Source: Coriaria nepalensis (Eukaryota > Streptophyta > Magnoliopsida > Cucurbitales > Coriariaceae). Taken from it: 64,000 nucleotides of DNA. The stretch is from contig CP114483.1 of assembly GCA_027186245.1 (NCBI GenBank), forward strand, positions 10,932,220 to 10,996,219, read 5' to 3'. Position numbers and translations under genes: made by a program. Below, piece after piece: positions 35,286-47,099 of this stretch. Within the stretch, counting starts at the first letter, position 1; each line of letters starts with the position of its first letter. The notes under the pieces are model-generated. The model saw only the letters and a program-made list of their open reading frames with translations, ran no database searches and was not told the DNA's origin.

Positions 35286-38200
35286 AGTCTCTTGTAGTCA
35301 TGAAATCATTTTAAATTAATCCGAACGAATTCTATTTTCGCCCTTCAAACAAGATTTTCTTACATAACTTGCAATTAATCTATTGAAGACAACAATGCAT
35401 TCCTTTAGCGTTAAAAAGCATGTCATTCAGTCTGTTCATGTCATTAAATTGTTTGGAAGCACATCGAACCAATTCTATATTTGCATTTAAAACACGACTT
35501 TCATGCATAACTTGCAAATGATCTATTGAAGAAAACTATGCATTTTTTTAGCCTTAAAGTCGTATTATTGCGTCTCTTTTAGTCATTAAATCATTCAAAA
35601 TCACTTCGTACGAAATTCGCAGTTTAAACATGACTTTCGTGCATAACTTGCCGTTGATCGATTCAAGGCAACAACGCATTTGTTTAGCCTTAAAATCATG
35701 TCATTGAGTCTCTTGTAGTCATGAAATCATTCTAAATTAATCCGAACGTATTCTATTTTTGCCCTTCAAACATGATTTTCTTACATAACTTGCAATTAAT
35801 CTGTTGAAGACAACAATGCATTCCTTTAGCCTTAAAAAGCATGTCTGTCAGTTTTTTCATGTCACTAAAGTGTTTGAAAGCACGTCGAACCAATTCTATG
35901 TTTGCCTTTAAAACACGACTTTCATGCATAACTTGCAAATGATCTATTGAAGAAAACTATGCATTTTTTTAGCCTTAAAGTCGTATTATTGCGTCTCTTT
36001 TGGTCATTAAATCATTCAAAATCACTTCGTACGAAATTCGCAGTTTAAACATGACTTTCGTGCATAACTTGCCGTTGATCGATTCAAGGCAACAACGCAT
36101 TTGTTTAGCCTTAAAATCATGTCATTGAGTCTCTTGTAGTCATGAAATCATTCTAAATTAATCCGAACGAATTCTATTTTCGCCCTTCAAACATGATTTT
36201 CTTACATAACTTGCAATTAATCTATTGAAGAGAACAATGCATTCCTTTAGCCTTAAAAGGCATGTCATTCAGTCTTTTCATGTCTTTAAATTGTTTGAAA
36301 GCACGTCGAACCAATTCTATGTTTGCATTTAAAACACGACTTTCATGCATAACTTGCAAATGATCTATTGAAGAAAACTATGCATTTTTTTAGCCTTAAA
36401 GTCGTATTATTGCGTCTCTTTTAGTCATTAAATCATTCAAAATCACTTCGTACGAAATTCGCAGTTTAAACATGACTTTCGTGCATAACTTGCCGTTGAT
36501 CGATTCAAGGCAACAACGCATTTGTTTAGCCTTAAAATCATGTCATTGAGTCTCTTGTAGTCATGAAATCATTCTAAATTAATCCGAACGTATTCTATTT
36601 TTGCCCTTCAAACATGATTTTCTTACATAACTTGCAATTAATCTGTTGAAGACAACAATGCATTCCTTTAGCCTTAAAAAGCATGTCTGTCAGTTTTTTC
36701 ATGTCACTAAAGTGTTTGAAAGCACGTCGAACCAATTCTATGTTTGCCTTTAAAACACGACTTTCATGCATAACTTGCAAATGATCTATTGAAGAAAACT
36801 ATGCATTTTTTTAGCCTTAAAGTCGTATTATTGCGTCTCTTTTGGTCATTAAATCATTCAAAATCACTTCGTACGAAATTCGCAGTTTAAACATGACTTT
36901 CGTGCATAACTTGCCGTTGATCGATTCAAGGCAACAACGCATTTGTTTAGCCTTAAAATCATGTCATTGAGTCTCTTGTAGTCATGAAATCATTCTAAAT
37001 TAATCCGAACGAATTCTATTTTCTCCCTTCAAACATGATTTTCTTACATAACTTGCAATTAATCTATTGAAGAGAACAATGCATTCCTTTAGCCTTAAAA
37101 GGCATGTCATTCAGTCTTTTCATGTCATTAAATTGTTTGGAAGCACGTCGAACCAATTCTATGTTTGCCTTTAAAACACGACTTTCATGCATAACTTGCA
37201 AATGATCTATTGAAGAAAACTATGCATTTTTTTAGCCTTAAAGTCGTATTATTGCGTCCCTTTTAGTCATTAAATCATTCAAAATCACTTCGTACGAAAT
37301 TCGCAGTTTAAACATGACTTTCGTGCATAACTTGCCGTTGATCTATTCAAGGCAACAACGCATTTGTTTAGCCTTAAAATCATGTCATTGAGTCTCTTGT
37401 AGTCATGAAATCATTCTAAATTAATCCGAACAAATTCTATTTTCGCCCTTCAAACATGATTTTCTGACATAACTTGCAATTAATCTATTGAAGACAACAA
37501 TGCATTCCTTTAGCCTTAAAAAGCATGTCATTCAGTCTTTTCATGTCATTAAATTGTTTGGAAGCACGTCGAACCAATTCTATGTTTGCCTTTAAAACAC
37601 GACTTTCATGCATAACTTGCAAATGATCTATTGAAGAAAACTATGCATTTTTTTAGCCTTAAAGTCGTATTATTGCGTCTCTTTTGGTCAATAAATCATT
37701 CAAAATCACTTCGTACGAAATTCGCAGTTTAAACATGACTTTCGTGCATAACTTGCCGTTGATCGATTCAAGGCAACAACGCATTTGTTTAGCCTTAAAA
37801 TCATGTCATTGAGTCTCTTGTAGTCATGAAATCATTCTAAATTAATCCGAACGAATTCTATGTTCGCCCTTCAAACATGATTTTCTTACATAACTTGCAA
37901 TTAATCTATTGAAGAGAACAATGCATTCCTTTAGCCTTAAAAGGCATGTCATTCAGTCTTTTCATGTCTTTAAATTGTTTGAAAGCACGTCGAACCAATT
38001 CTATGTTTGCATTTAAAACACGACTTTCATGCATAACTTGCAAATGATCTATTGAAGAAAACTATGCATTTTTTTAGCCTTAAAGTCGTATTATTGCGTC
38101 TCTTTTAGTCATTAAATCATTCAAAATCACTTCGTACGAAATTCGCAGTTTAAACATGACTTTCGTGCATAACTTGCCGTTGATCGATTCAAGGCAACAA

Positions 38201-38653
38201 CGCATTTGTTTAGCCTTAAAATCATGTCATTGAGTCTCTTGTAGTCATGAAATCATTCTAAATTAATCCGAACGAATTCTATTTTCGCCCTTCAAACATG
38301 ATTTTCTTACATAACTTGCAATTAATCTATTGAAGAGAACAATGCATTCCTTTAGCCTTAAAAAGCATGTCATTCAGTCTTTTCATGTCATTAAATTGTT
38401 TGGAAGCACGTCGAACCAATTCTATGTTTGCCTTTAAAACACGACTTTCATGCATAACTTGCAAATGATCTATTGAAGAAAACTATGCATTTTTTTAGCC
38501 TTAAAGTCGTATTATTGCGTCTCTTTTGGTCATTAAATCATTCAAAATCACTTCGTACGAAATTGGCAGTTTAAACATGACTTTCGTGCATAACTTGCCG
38601 TTGATCGATTCAAGGCAACAACGCATTTGTTTAGCCTTAAAATCATGTCATTG
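35286..38653 (+). repeat. Eight-unit higher-order repeat copy starting with unit Z (3368 bp)
   Basis: Z is labelled by AATCATTTTAAATTAATCC, AAACAAGATTTTC, TTAGCGTTAAAAAGC, CAGTCTGTTCATG and GCACATCG with CTATATTTGC. The order is Z 35286, X 35707, Y 36128, X 36549, Y-like 36970, then units at 37391 (TTTCTGACATAAC), 37812 (TATGTTCGCCC) and 38233 (GAAATTGGCAG in C), then the next Z at 38654. No gene. Confidence 0.88.
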
Positions 38654-41600
38654 AGTCTCTTGTAGTCATGAAATCATTTTAAATTAATCCGAACGAATTC
38701 TATTTTCGCCCTTCAAACAAGATTTTCTTACATAACTTGCAATTAATCTATTGAAGACAACAATGCATTCCTTTAGCGTTAAAAAGCATGTCATTCAGTC
38801 TGTTCATGTCATTAAATTGTTTGGAAGCACATCGAACCAATTCTATATTTGCATTTAAAACACGACTTTCATGCATAACTTGCAAACGATCTATTGAAGA
38901 AAACTATGCATTTTTTTAGCCTTAAAGTCGTATTATTGCGTCTCTTTTAGTCATTAAATCATTCAAAATCACTTCGTACGAAATTCGCAGTTTAAACATG
39001 ACTTTCGTGCATAACTTGCCGTTGATCGATTCAAGGCAACAACGCATTTGTTTAGCCTTAAAATCATGTCATTGAGTCTCTTGTAGTCATGAAATCTTTC
39101 TAAATTAATCCGAACGTATTCTATTTTTGCCCTTCAAACATGATTTTCTTACATAACTTGCAATTAATCTGTTGAAGACAACAATGCATTCCTTTAGCCT
39201 TAAAAAGCATGTCTGTCAGTTTTTTCATGTCACTAAAGTGTTTGAAAGCACGTCGAACCAATTCTATGTTTGCCTTTAAAACACGACTTTCATGCATAAC
39301 TTGCAAATGATCTATTGAAGAAAACTATGCATTTTTTTAGCCTTAAAGTCGTATTATTGCGTCTCTTTTGGTCATTAAATCATTCAAAATCACTTCGTAC
39401 GAAATTCGCAGTTTAAACGTGACTTTCGTGCATAACTTGCCGTTGATCGATTCAAGGCAACAACGCATTTGTTTAGCCTTAAAATCATGTCATTGAGTCT
39501 CTTGTAGTCATGAAATCATTCTAAATTAATCCGAACGAATTCTATTTTCTCCCTTCAAACATGATTTTCTTACATAACTTGCAATTAATCTATTGAAGAG
39601 AACAATGCATTCCTTTAGCCTTAAAAGGCATGTCATTCAGTCTTTTCATGTCTTTAAATTGTTTGAAAGCACGTCGAACCAATTCTATGTTTGCATTTAA
39701 AACACGACTTTCATGCATAACTTGCAAATGATCTATTGAAGAAAACTATGCATTTTTTTAGCCTTAAAGTCGTATTATTGCGTCTCTTTTAGTCATTAAA
39801 TCATTCAAAATCACTTCGTACGAAATTCGCAGTTTAAACATGACTTTCGTGCATAACTTGCCGTTGATCGATTCAAGGCAACAACGCATTTGTTTAGCCT
39901 TAAAATCATGTCATTGAGTCTCTTGTAGTCATGAAATCATTCTAAATTAATCCGAACGTATTCTATTTTTGCCCTTCAAACATGATTTTCTTACATAACT
40001 TGCAATTAATCTGTTGAAGACAACAATGCATTCCTTTAGCCTTAAAAAGCATGTCTGTCAGTTTTTTCATGTCACTAAAGTGTTTGAAAGCACGTCGAAC
40101 CAATTCTATGTTTGCCTTTAAAACACGACTTTCATGCATAACTTGCAAATGATCTATTGAAGAAAACTATGCATTTTTTTAGCCTTAAAGTCGTATTATT
40201 GCGTCTCTTTTGGTCATTAAATCATTCAAAATCACTTCGTACGAAATTCGCAGTTTAAACATGACTTTCGTGCATAACTTGCCGTTGATCGATTCAAGGC
40301 AACAACGCATTTGTTTAGCCTTAAAATCATGTCATTGAGTCTCTTGTAGTCATGAAATCATTCTAAATTAATCCGAACGAATTCTATTTTCTCCCTTCAA
40401 ACATGATTTTCTTACATAACTTGCAATTAATCTATTGAAGAGAACAATGCATTCCTTTAGCCTTAAAAGGCATGTCATTCAGTCTTTTCATGTCTTTAAA
40501 TTGTTTGAAAGCACGTCGAACCAATTCTATGTTTGCATTTAAAACACGACTTTCATGCATAACTTGCAAATGATCTATTGAAGAAAACTATGCATTTTTT
40601 TAGCCTTAAAGTCGTATTATTGCGTCTCTTTTAGTCATTAAATCATTCAAAATCACTTCGTACGAAATTCGCAGTTTAAACATGACTTTCGTGCATAACT
40701 TGCCGTTGATCGATTCAAGGCAACAACGCATTTGTTTAGCCTTAAAATCATGTCATTGAGTCTCTTGTAGTCATGAAATCATTCTAAATTAATCCGAACG
40801 TATTCTATTTTTGCCCTTCAAACATGATTTTCTTACATAACTTGCAATTAATCTGTTGAAGACAACAATGCATTCCTTTAGCCTTAAAAAGCATGTCTGT
40901 CAGTTTTTTCATGTCACTAAAGTGTTTGAAAGCACGTCGAACCAATTCTATGTTTGCCTTTAAAACACGACTTTCATGCATAACTTGCAAATGATCTATT
41001 GAAGAAAACTATGCATTTTTTTAGCCTTAAAGTCGTATTATTGCGTCTCTTTTGGTCATTAAATCATTCAAAATCACTTCGTACGAAATTCGCAGTTTAA
41101 ACATGACTTTCGTGCATAACTTGCCGTTGATCGATTCAAGGCAACAACGCATTTGTTTAGCCTTAAAATCATGTCATTGAGTCTCTTGTAGTCATGAAAT
41201 CATTCTAAATTAATCCGAACGAATTCTATTTTCTCCCTTCAAACATGATTTTCTTACATAACTTGCAATTAATCTATTGAAGAGAACAATGCATTCCTTT
41301 AGCCTTAAAAGGCATGTCATTCAGTCTTTTCATGTCATTAAATTGTTTGGAAGCACGTCGAACCAATTCTATGTTTGCATTTAAAACACGACTTTCATGC
41401 ATAACTTGCAAATGATCTATTGAAGAAAACTATGCATTTTTTTAGCCTTAAAGTCGTATTATTGCGTCTCTTTTAGTCATTAAATCATTCAAAATCACTT
41501 CGTACGAAATTCGCAGTTTAAACATGACTTTCGTGCATAACTTGCCGTTGATCTATTCAAGGCAACAACGCATTTGTTTAGCCTTAAAATCATGTCATTG
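38654..41600 (+). repeat. Seven-unit higher-order repeat copy starting with unit Z (2947 bp)
   Basis: The order is Z 38654, X 39075, Y 39496, X 39917, Y 40338, X 40759, Y-like 41180, then Z at 41601. Compared with the previous copy it has one extra X-Y dimer and lacks the three units at 37391-38653. Z carries the same five rare labels, plus GCAAACGATC in place of GCAAATGATC. The first X of this and the next copy shares AAATCTTTC. No gene. Confidence 0.88.
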
Positions 41601-43284
41601 AGTCTCTTGTAGTCATGAAATCATTTTAAATTAATCCGAACGAATTCTATTTTCGCCCTTCAAACAAGATTTTCTTACATAACTTGCAATTAATCTATTG
41701 AAGACAACAATGCATTCCTTTAGCGTTAAAAAGCATGTCATTCAGTCTGTTCATGTCATTAAATTGTTTGGAAGCACATCGAACCAATTCTATATTTGCA
41801 TTTAAAACACGACTTTCATGCATAACTTGCAAATGATCTATTGAAGAAAACTATGCATTTTTTTAGCCTTAAAGTCGTATTATTGCGTCTCTTTTAGTCA
41901 TTAAATCATTCAAAATCACTTCGTACGAAATTCGCAGTTTAAACATGACTTTCGTGCATAACTTGCCGTTGATCGATTCAAGGCAACAACGCATTTGTTT
42001 AGCCTTAAAATCATGTCATTGAGTCTCTTGTAGTCATGAAATCTTTCTAAATTAATCCGAACGTATTCTATTTTTGCCCTTCAAACATGATTTTCTTACA
42101 TAACTTGCAATTAATCTGTTGAAGACAACAATGCATTCCTTTAGCCTTAAAAAGCATGTCTGTCAGTTTTTTCATGTCACTAAAGTGTTTGAAAGCACGT
42201 CGAACCAATTCTATGTTTGCCTTTAAAACACGACTTTCATGCATAACTTGCAAATGATCTATTGAAGAAAACTATGCATTTTTTTAGCCTTAAAGTCGTA
42301 TTATTGCGTCTCTTTTGGTCATTAAATCATTCAATATCACTTCGTACGAAATTCGCAGTTTAAACATGACTTTCGTGCATAACTTGCCGTTGATCGATTC
42401 AAGGCAACAACGCATTTGTTTAGCCTTAAAATCATGTCATTGAGTCTCTTGTAGTCATGAAATCATTCTAAATTAATCCGAACGAATTCTATTTTCTCTC
42501 TTCAAACATGATTTTCTTACATAACTTGCAATTAATCTATTGAAGAGAACAATGCATTCCTTTAGCCTTAAAAGGCATGTCATTCAGTCTTTTCATGTCT
42601 TTAAATTGTTTGAAAGCACGTCGAACCAATTCTATGTTTGCATTTAAAACACGACTTTCATGCATAACTTGCAAATGATCTATTGAAGAAAACTATGCAT
42701 TTTTTTAGCCTTAAAGTCGTATTATTGCGTCTCTTTTAGTCATTAAATCATTCAAAATCACTTCGTACGAAATTCGCAGTTTAAACATGACTTTCGTGCA
42801 TAACTTGCCGTTGATCGATTCAAGGCAACAACGCATTTGTTTAGCCTTAAAATCATGTCATTGAGTCTCTTGTAGTCATGAAATCATTCTAAATTAATCC
42901 GAACGTATTCTATTTTTGCCCTTCAAACATGATTTTCTTACATAACTTGCAATTAATCTGTTGAAGACAACAATGCATTCCTTTAGCCTTAGAAAGCATG
43001 TCTGTCAGTTTTTTCATGTCACTAAAGTGTTTGAAAGCACGTCGAACCAATTCTATGTTTGCCTTTAAAACACGACTTTCATGCATAACTTGCAAATGAT
43101 CTATTGAAGAAAACTCTGCATTTTTTTAGCCTTAAAGTCGTATTATTGCGTCTCTTTTGGTCATTAAATCATTCAAAATCACTTCGTACGAAATTCGCAG
43201 TTTAAACATGACTTTCGTGCATAACTTGCCGTTGATCGATTCAAGGCAACAACGCATTTGTTTAGCCTTAAAATCATGTCATTG
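41601..43284 (+). repeat. Partial third copy of the Z-started higher-order repeat
   Basis: The order is Z 41601, X 42022, Y 42443, X 42864. The last X has one change (TTAGAAAGC in place of TTAAAAAGC). After 43284 the ordered Z/X/Y pattern ends and the units become more diverse. No gene. Confidence 0.88.
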
Positions 43285-43717
43285 AGTCTCTTGTAGTCAT
43301 GAAATCATTCTAAATTAATCCGAACGAATTCTATTTTCGCCCTTCAAACATGATTTTCTTACATAACTTGCAATTAATCCATTGAAGACAACAATGCATT
43401 CCTTTAGCCTTAAAAAGAATGTCAAAAAGCATGTCATTCAGTCTTTTCATGTCATTAAATTGTTTGAAAGCACGTCGAACCAATTCTATGTTTGCATTTA
43501 AAACACGACTTTCATGCATAACTTGCAAATGATCTATTGAAGAAAACTATGCATTTTTTTAGCCTTAAAGTCGTATTATTGCGTCTCTTTTAGTCATTAA
43601 ATCATTCAAAATCACTTCGTACGAAATTCGCAGTTTAAACATGACTTACGGGCATAACTTGCCGTTGATCGATTCAAGGCAACAACGCATCTGTTTAGCC
43701 TTAAAATCATGTCATTG
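43285..43717 (+). repeat. 433 bp unit with a 12 bp internal tandem duplication
   Basis: AAAAAGAATGTC at 43412-43423 is followed directly by AAAAAGCATGTC at 43424-43435; other units have this word once. The unit is therefore 12 bp longer than the 421 bp norm. Because 12 is a multiple of three it lengthens a chance minus-strand frame (43331-43528) without breaking it. This unit marks the end of the X/Y/Z region. Confidence 0.92.
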
Positions 43718-44138
43718 AGTCTCTTGTAGTCATGAAATCATTCTAAATTAATCCGAAAGAATTCTATTTTCGCCCTTCAAACATGATTTTCTTACATAAC
43801 TCGCAATTAACCTATTGAAGACAACAATGCATTCCTTTAGCCTTAAAAAGCATGTCATTCAGTCTTTTCATGTCATTAAATTGTTTGAAACCACGTCGAA
43901 CCAATTCTATGTTTGCATTTAAAACACGACTTTCATGCATAACTTGCAAATGATCTATTGAAGAAAACTATGTATTTTTTTAGCCTTAAAGTCATATTAT
44001 TGCGTCTCTTTTAGTAATTAAATCATTCAATATCACTTTGTACGAAATTCGCAGTTTAAACATGACTTTCGTTCATAACTTGCCGTTGATCGATTCAAGG
44101 CAACAACGCATTTGTTTAGCCTTAAAATCATTTCATTG

Positions 44139-44423
44139 AGTCTCTTGTAGTCATGAAATCATTCTAAATTAATCCGAACGAATTCTATTTTCGCCCTTCA
44201 AACATGATTTTCTTACATAACTTGCAATTAATCTATTGAAGACAATAATGCATTCCTTGAGCCTTAAAAAGCATGTCATTCAGTCTTTCCATGTCATTAA
44301 ATTGTTTGAAACCACGTCGAACCAATTCTATGTTTGCATTTAAAACACGACTTTCATGGATAACTTGCAAATGATCTATTGAAGAAAACTATGCATTTTT
44401 TTAGCCTTAAAGTCGTATTATTG
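44139..44423 (+). repeat. Shortened unit A-B without subunit C (285 bp), first example
   Basis: Subunit B runs through GTCGTATTATTGC and is followed at once by GTCTCTTGTAGTCATG, the start of A, where C should begin with GTCTCTTTTAGTC. C (136 bp) is missing. The seven bases GTCTCTT are shared by A and C starts and are a likely exchange point. The next unit starts at 44424. Confidence 0.9.
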
Positions 44424-44845
44424 CGTCTCTTGTAGTCATGAAATCATTCTAAATTAATCCGAACGAATTCTATTTTCGCCCTTCAAACATGATTTTCTTA
44501 CATAACTTGCAATTAATCTATTAAAGACAACAACGCATTCCTTTAGCCTTAAAAAGCGTGTCATTCAATCTTTTCATGTCATTAAATTATTTGAAAGCAC
44601 GTCGAACAAATTCTATGTTTGCATTTAAAACACGATTTTCATGCATAACTTGCAAATGATCTATTGAAGAAAACTATGCATTTTTTTTAGCCTTAAAGTC
44701 GTATTATTGCATCTCTTTTAGTCGTTAAATCATTCAAAATCACTTCGTACGAAATTCACAGTTTAAACATGACTTTCGTGCATAACTTGCCGTCGATCGA
44801 TTCAAGGCAACAACGCATTTGTTTAGCCTTAAAATCATGTCATTG

Positions 44846-45130
44846 AGTCTCTTGTAGTCATGAAATCATTCTAAATTAATCCGAACGAATTCTATTTTCG
44901 CCCTTCAAACATGATTTTCTTACATAACTTGCAATTAATCTATTGAAGACAACAATGCATTCCTTTAGCCTTAAAAAGCATGTCATTCAGTCTTTTCATG
45001 TCATTAAATTGTTTGAAACCACGTCGAACCAATTCTATGTTTGCATTTAAAACACGACTTTCATGCATAACTTGCAAATGATCTATTGAAGAAAACTATG
45101 CATTTTTGTAGCCTTAAAGTCGTATTATTG
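44846..45130 (+). repeat. Shortened unit A-B without subunit C (285 bp), second example
   Basis: Same architecture as 44139-44423, but the following A subunit starts with the altered word CTCTTGAAGTCAGGAAATC, and B has CATTTTTGTAGCC. Both oddities recur in the third example, so this version was copied to the right as part of a larger segment. Confidence 0.9.
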
Positions 45131-47099
45131 CGTCTCTTGAAGTCAGGAAATCATTCTAAATTAATCCGAACGAATTCTATTTTCTCCCTTCAAACATGAT
45201 TTTCTTACATAACTTGCAATTAATCTATTGAAGACAACAACGCATTCCTTTAGCCTTAAAAAGCGTGTCATTCAATCTTTTCATGTCATTAAATTATTTG
45301 AAAGCACGTCGAACCAATTTTATGTTTGCATTTAGAACACGACTTTCATGCATAACTTGCAAATGATCTATTGAAGAAAACTATGTATTTTTTTAGCCTT
45401 AAAGTCATATTATTGCGTCTCTTTTAGTCATTAAATCATTCAAAATCACTTCGTACGAAATTCGCACTTTAAACATGACTTTCGTGCATAACTTGCCGTT
45501 GATCGATTCAATGCAACAACGCATTTGTTTAGCCTTAAAATCATGTCATTGAGTCTCTTGTAGTCATGAAATCATTCTAAATTAATCCGAACGAATTCTA
45601 TTTTCGCCCTTCAAACATGATTTTCTTACATAACTTGCAATTATTCTATTGAAGACAACAATGCATTCCTTTAGCCTTAAAAAGCATGTCATTCAGTCTT
45701 TTCATGTCATTAAATTGTTTGAAACCACGTCGAACCAATTCTATGTTTGCATTTAAAACACGATTTTCATGCATAACTTGCAAATGATCTATTGAAGAAA
45801 ACTATCCATTTTTTTAGCCTTAAAGTCGTATTATTGCATCTCTTTTAGTCGTTAAATCATTCAAAATCACTTCGTACGAAATTCACAGTTTAAACATGAC
45901 TTTCGTGCATAACTTGCCGTCGATCGATTCAAGGCAACAACGCATTTGTTTAGCCTTAAAATCATGTCATTGAGTCTCTTGTAGTCATGAAATCATTCTA
46001 AATTAATCCGAACGAATTCTATTTTCGCCCTTCAAACATGATTTTCTTACATAACTTGCAATTAATCTATTGAAGACAACAACGCATTCCTTTAGCCTTA
46101 AAAAGCGTGTCATTCAGTCTCTTCATGTCATTAAATTGTTTGGAAGCACGTCGAACCAATTCTATGTTTGCATTTAAAACACGACTTTCATGCATAACTT
46201 CCAAATGATCTATTGAAGAAAACTATGCATTTTTTTAGCCTTAAAGTCGTATTATTGCATCTCTTTTAGTCGTTAAATCATTCAAAATCACTTCGTACGA
46301 AATTCGCAGTTTAAACATGACTTTCGTGCATAACTTGCCGTTGATCGATTCAAGGCAACAACGCATTTGTTTAGCCTTAAAATCATGTCATTGAGTCTCT
46401 TGTAGTCATGAAATCATTTTAAATTAATCCGAACGAATTCTATTTTCGCCCTTCAAACATGATTTTCTTACATAACTTGCAATTATTCTATTGAAGACAA
46501 CAATGCATTCCTTTAGCCTTAAAAAGCATGTCATTCAGTCTTTTCATGTCATTAAATTGTTTGAAACCACGTCGAACCAATTCTATGTTTGCATTTAAAA
46601 CACGATTTTCATGCATAACTTGCAAATGATCTATTGAAGAAAACTATGCATTTTTTTAGCCTTAAAGTCGTATTATTGCATCTCTTTTAGTCGTTAAATC
46701 ATTCAAAATCACTTCGTACGAAATTCACAGTTTAAACATGAATTTCGTGCATAACTAGCCGTCGATCGATTCAAGGCAACAACGCATTTGTTTAGCCTTA
46801 AAATCATGTCATTGAGTCTCTTGTAGTCATGAAATCATTCTAAATTAATCCGAACGAATTCTATTTTCGCCCTTCAAACATGATTTTCTTACATAACTTG
46901 CAATTAATCTATTGAAGACAACAATGCATTCCTTTAGCCTTAAAAAGCATGTCATTCAGTCTTTTCATGTCATTAAATTGTTTGAAACCACGTCGAACCA
47001 ATTCTATGTTTGCATTTAAAACACGACTTTCATGCATAACTTGCAAATGATCTATTGAAGAAAACTATGCATTTTTGTAGCCTTAAAGTCGTATTATTG
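45131..47099 (+). repeat. 1969 bp segment: four full units plus one C-less unit
   Basis: Units start at 45131, 45552, 45973, 46394 and 46815; the last lacks C. The start of this segment matches the segment starting at 47100: A with GAAGTCAGG, GCGTGTCATTCAATC, AAATTATTTG, AACCAATTTTATG, TTTAGAACACG and ACTATGTATTT, then ATTCAATGCAAC in C. The junction arrangement is therefore tandemly duplicated. A and B variants with TTGCATCTCTTTTAGTCG also spread here. No gene. Confidence 0.83.
46815..47099 (+). repeat. Shortened unit A-B without subunit C (285 bp), third example
   Basis: A copy of the 44846 unit at an offset of 1969 bp, equal to four full units plus one 285 bp unit. It shares CATTTTTGTAGCC and the following CTCTTGAAGTCAGGAAATC. 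Confidence 0.9.

Noticed and set aside
29438..43528. Repeated minus-strand open frames of 61-65 codons (29438, 30701, 31543 and others)
   Set aside because: They occur at exact multiples of 421 bp because the X unit repeats. They span the B/A subunit border and have no upstream signal, no recognisable domain and no matching frame in most other units. There is no sign of selection for coding.
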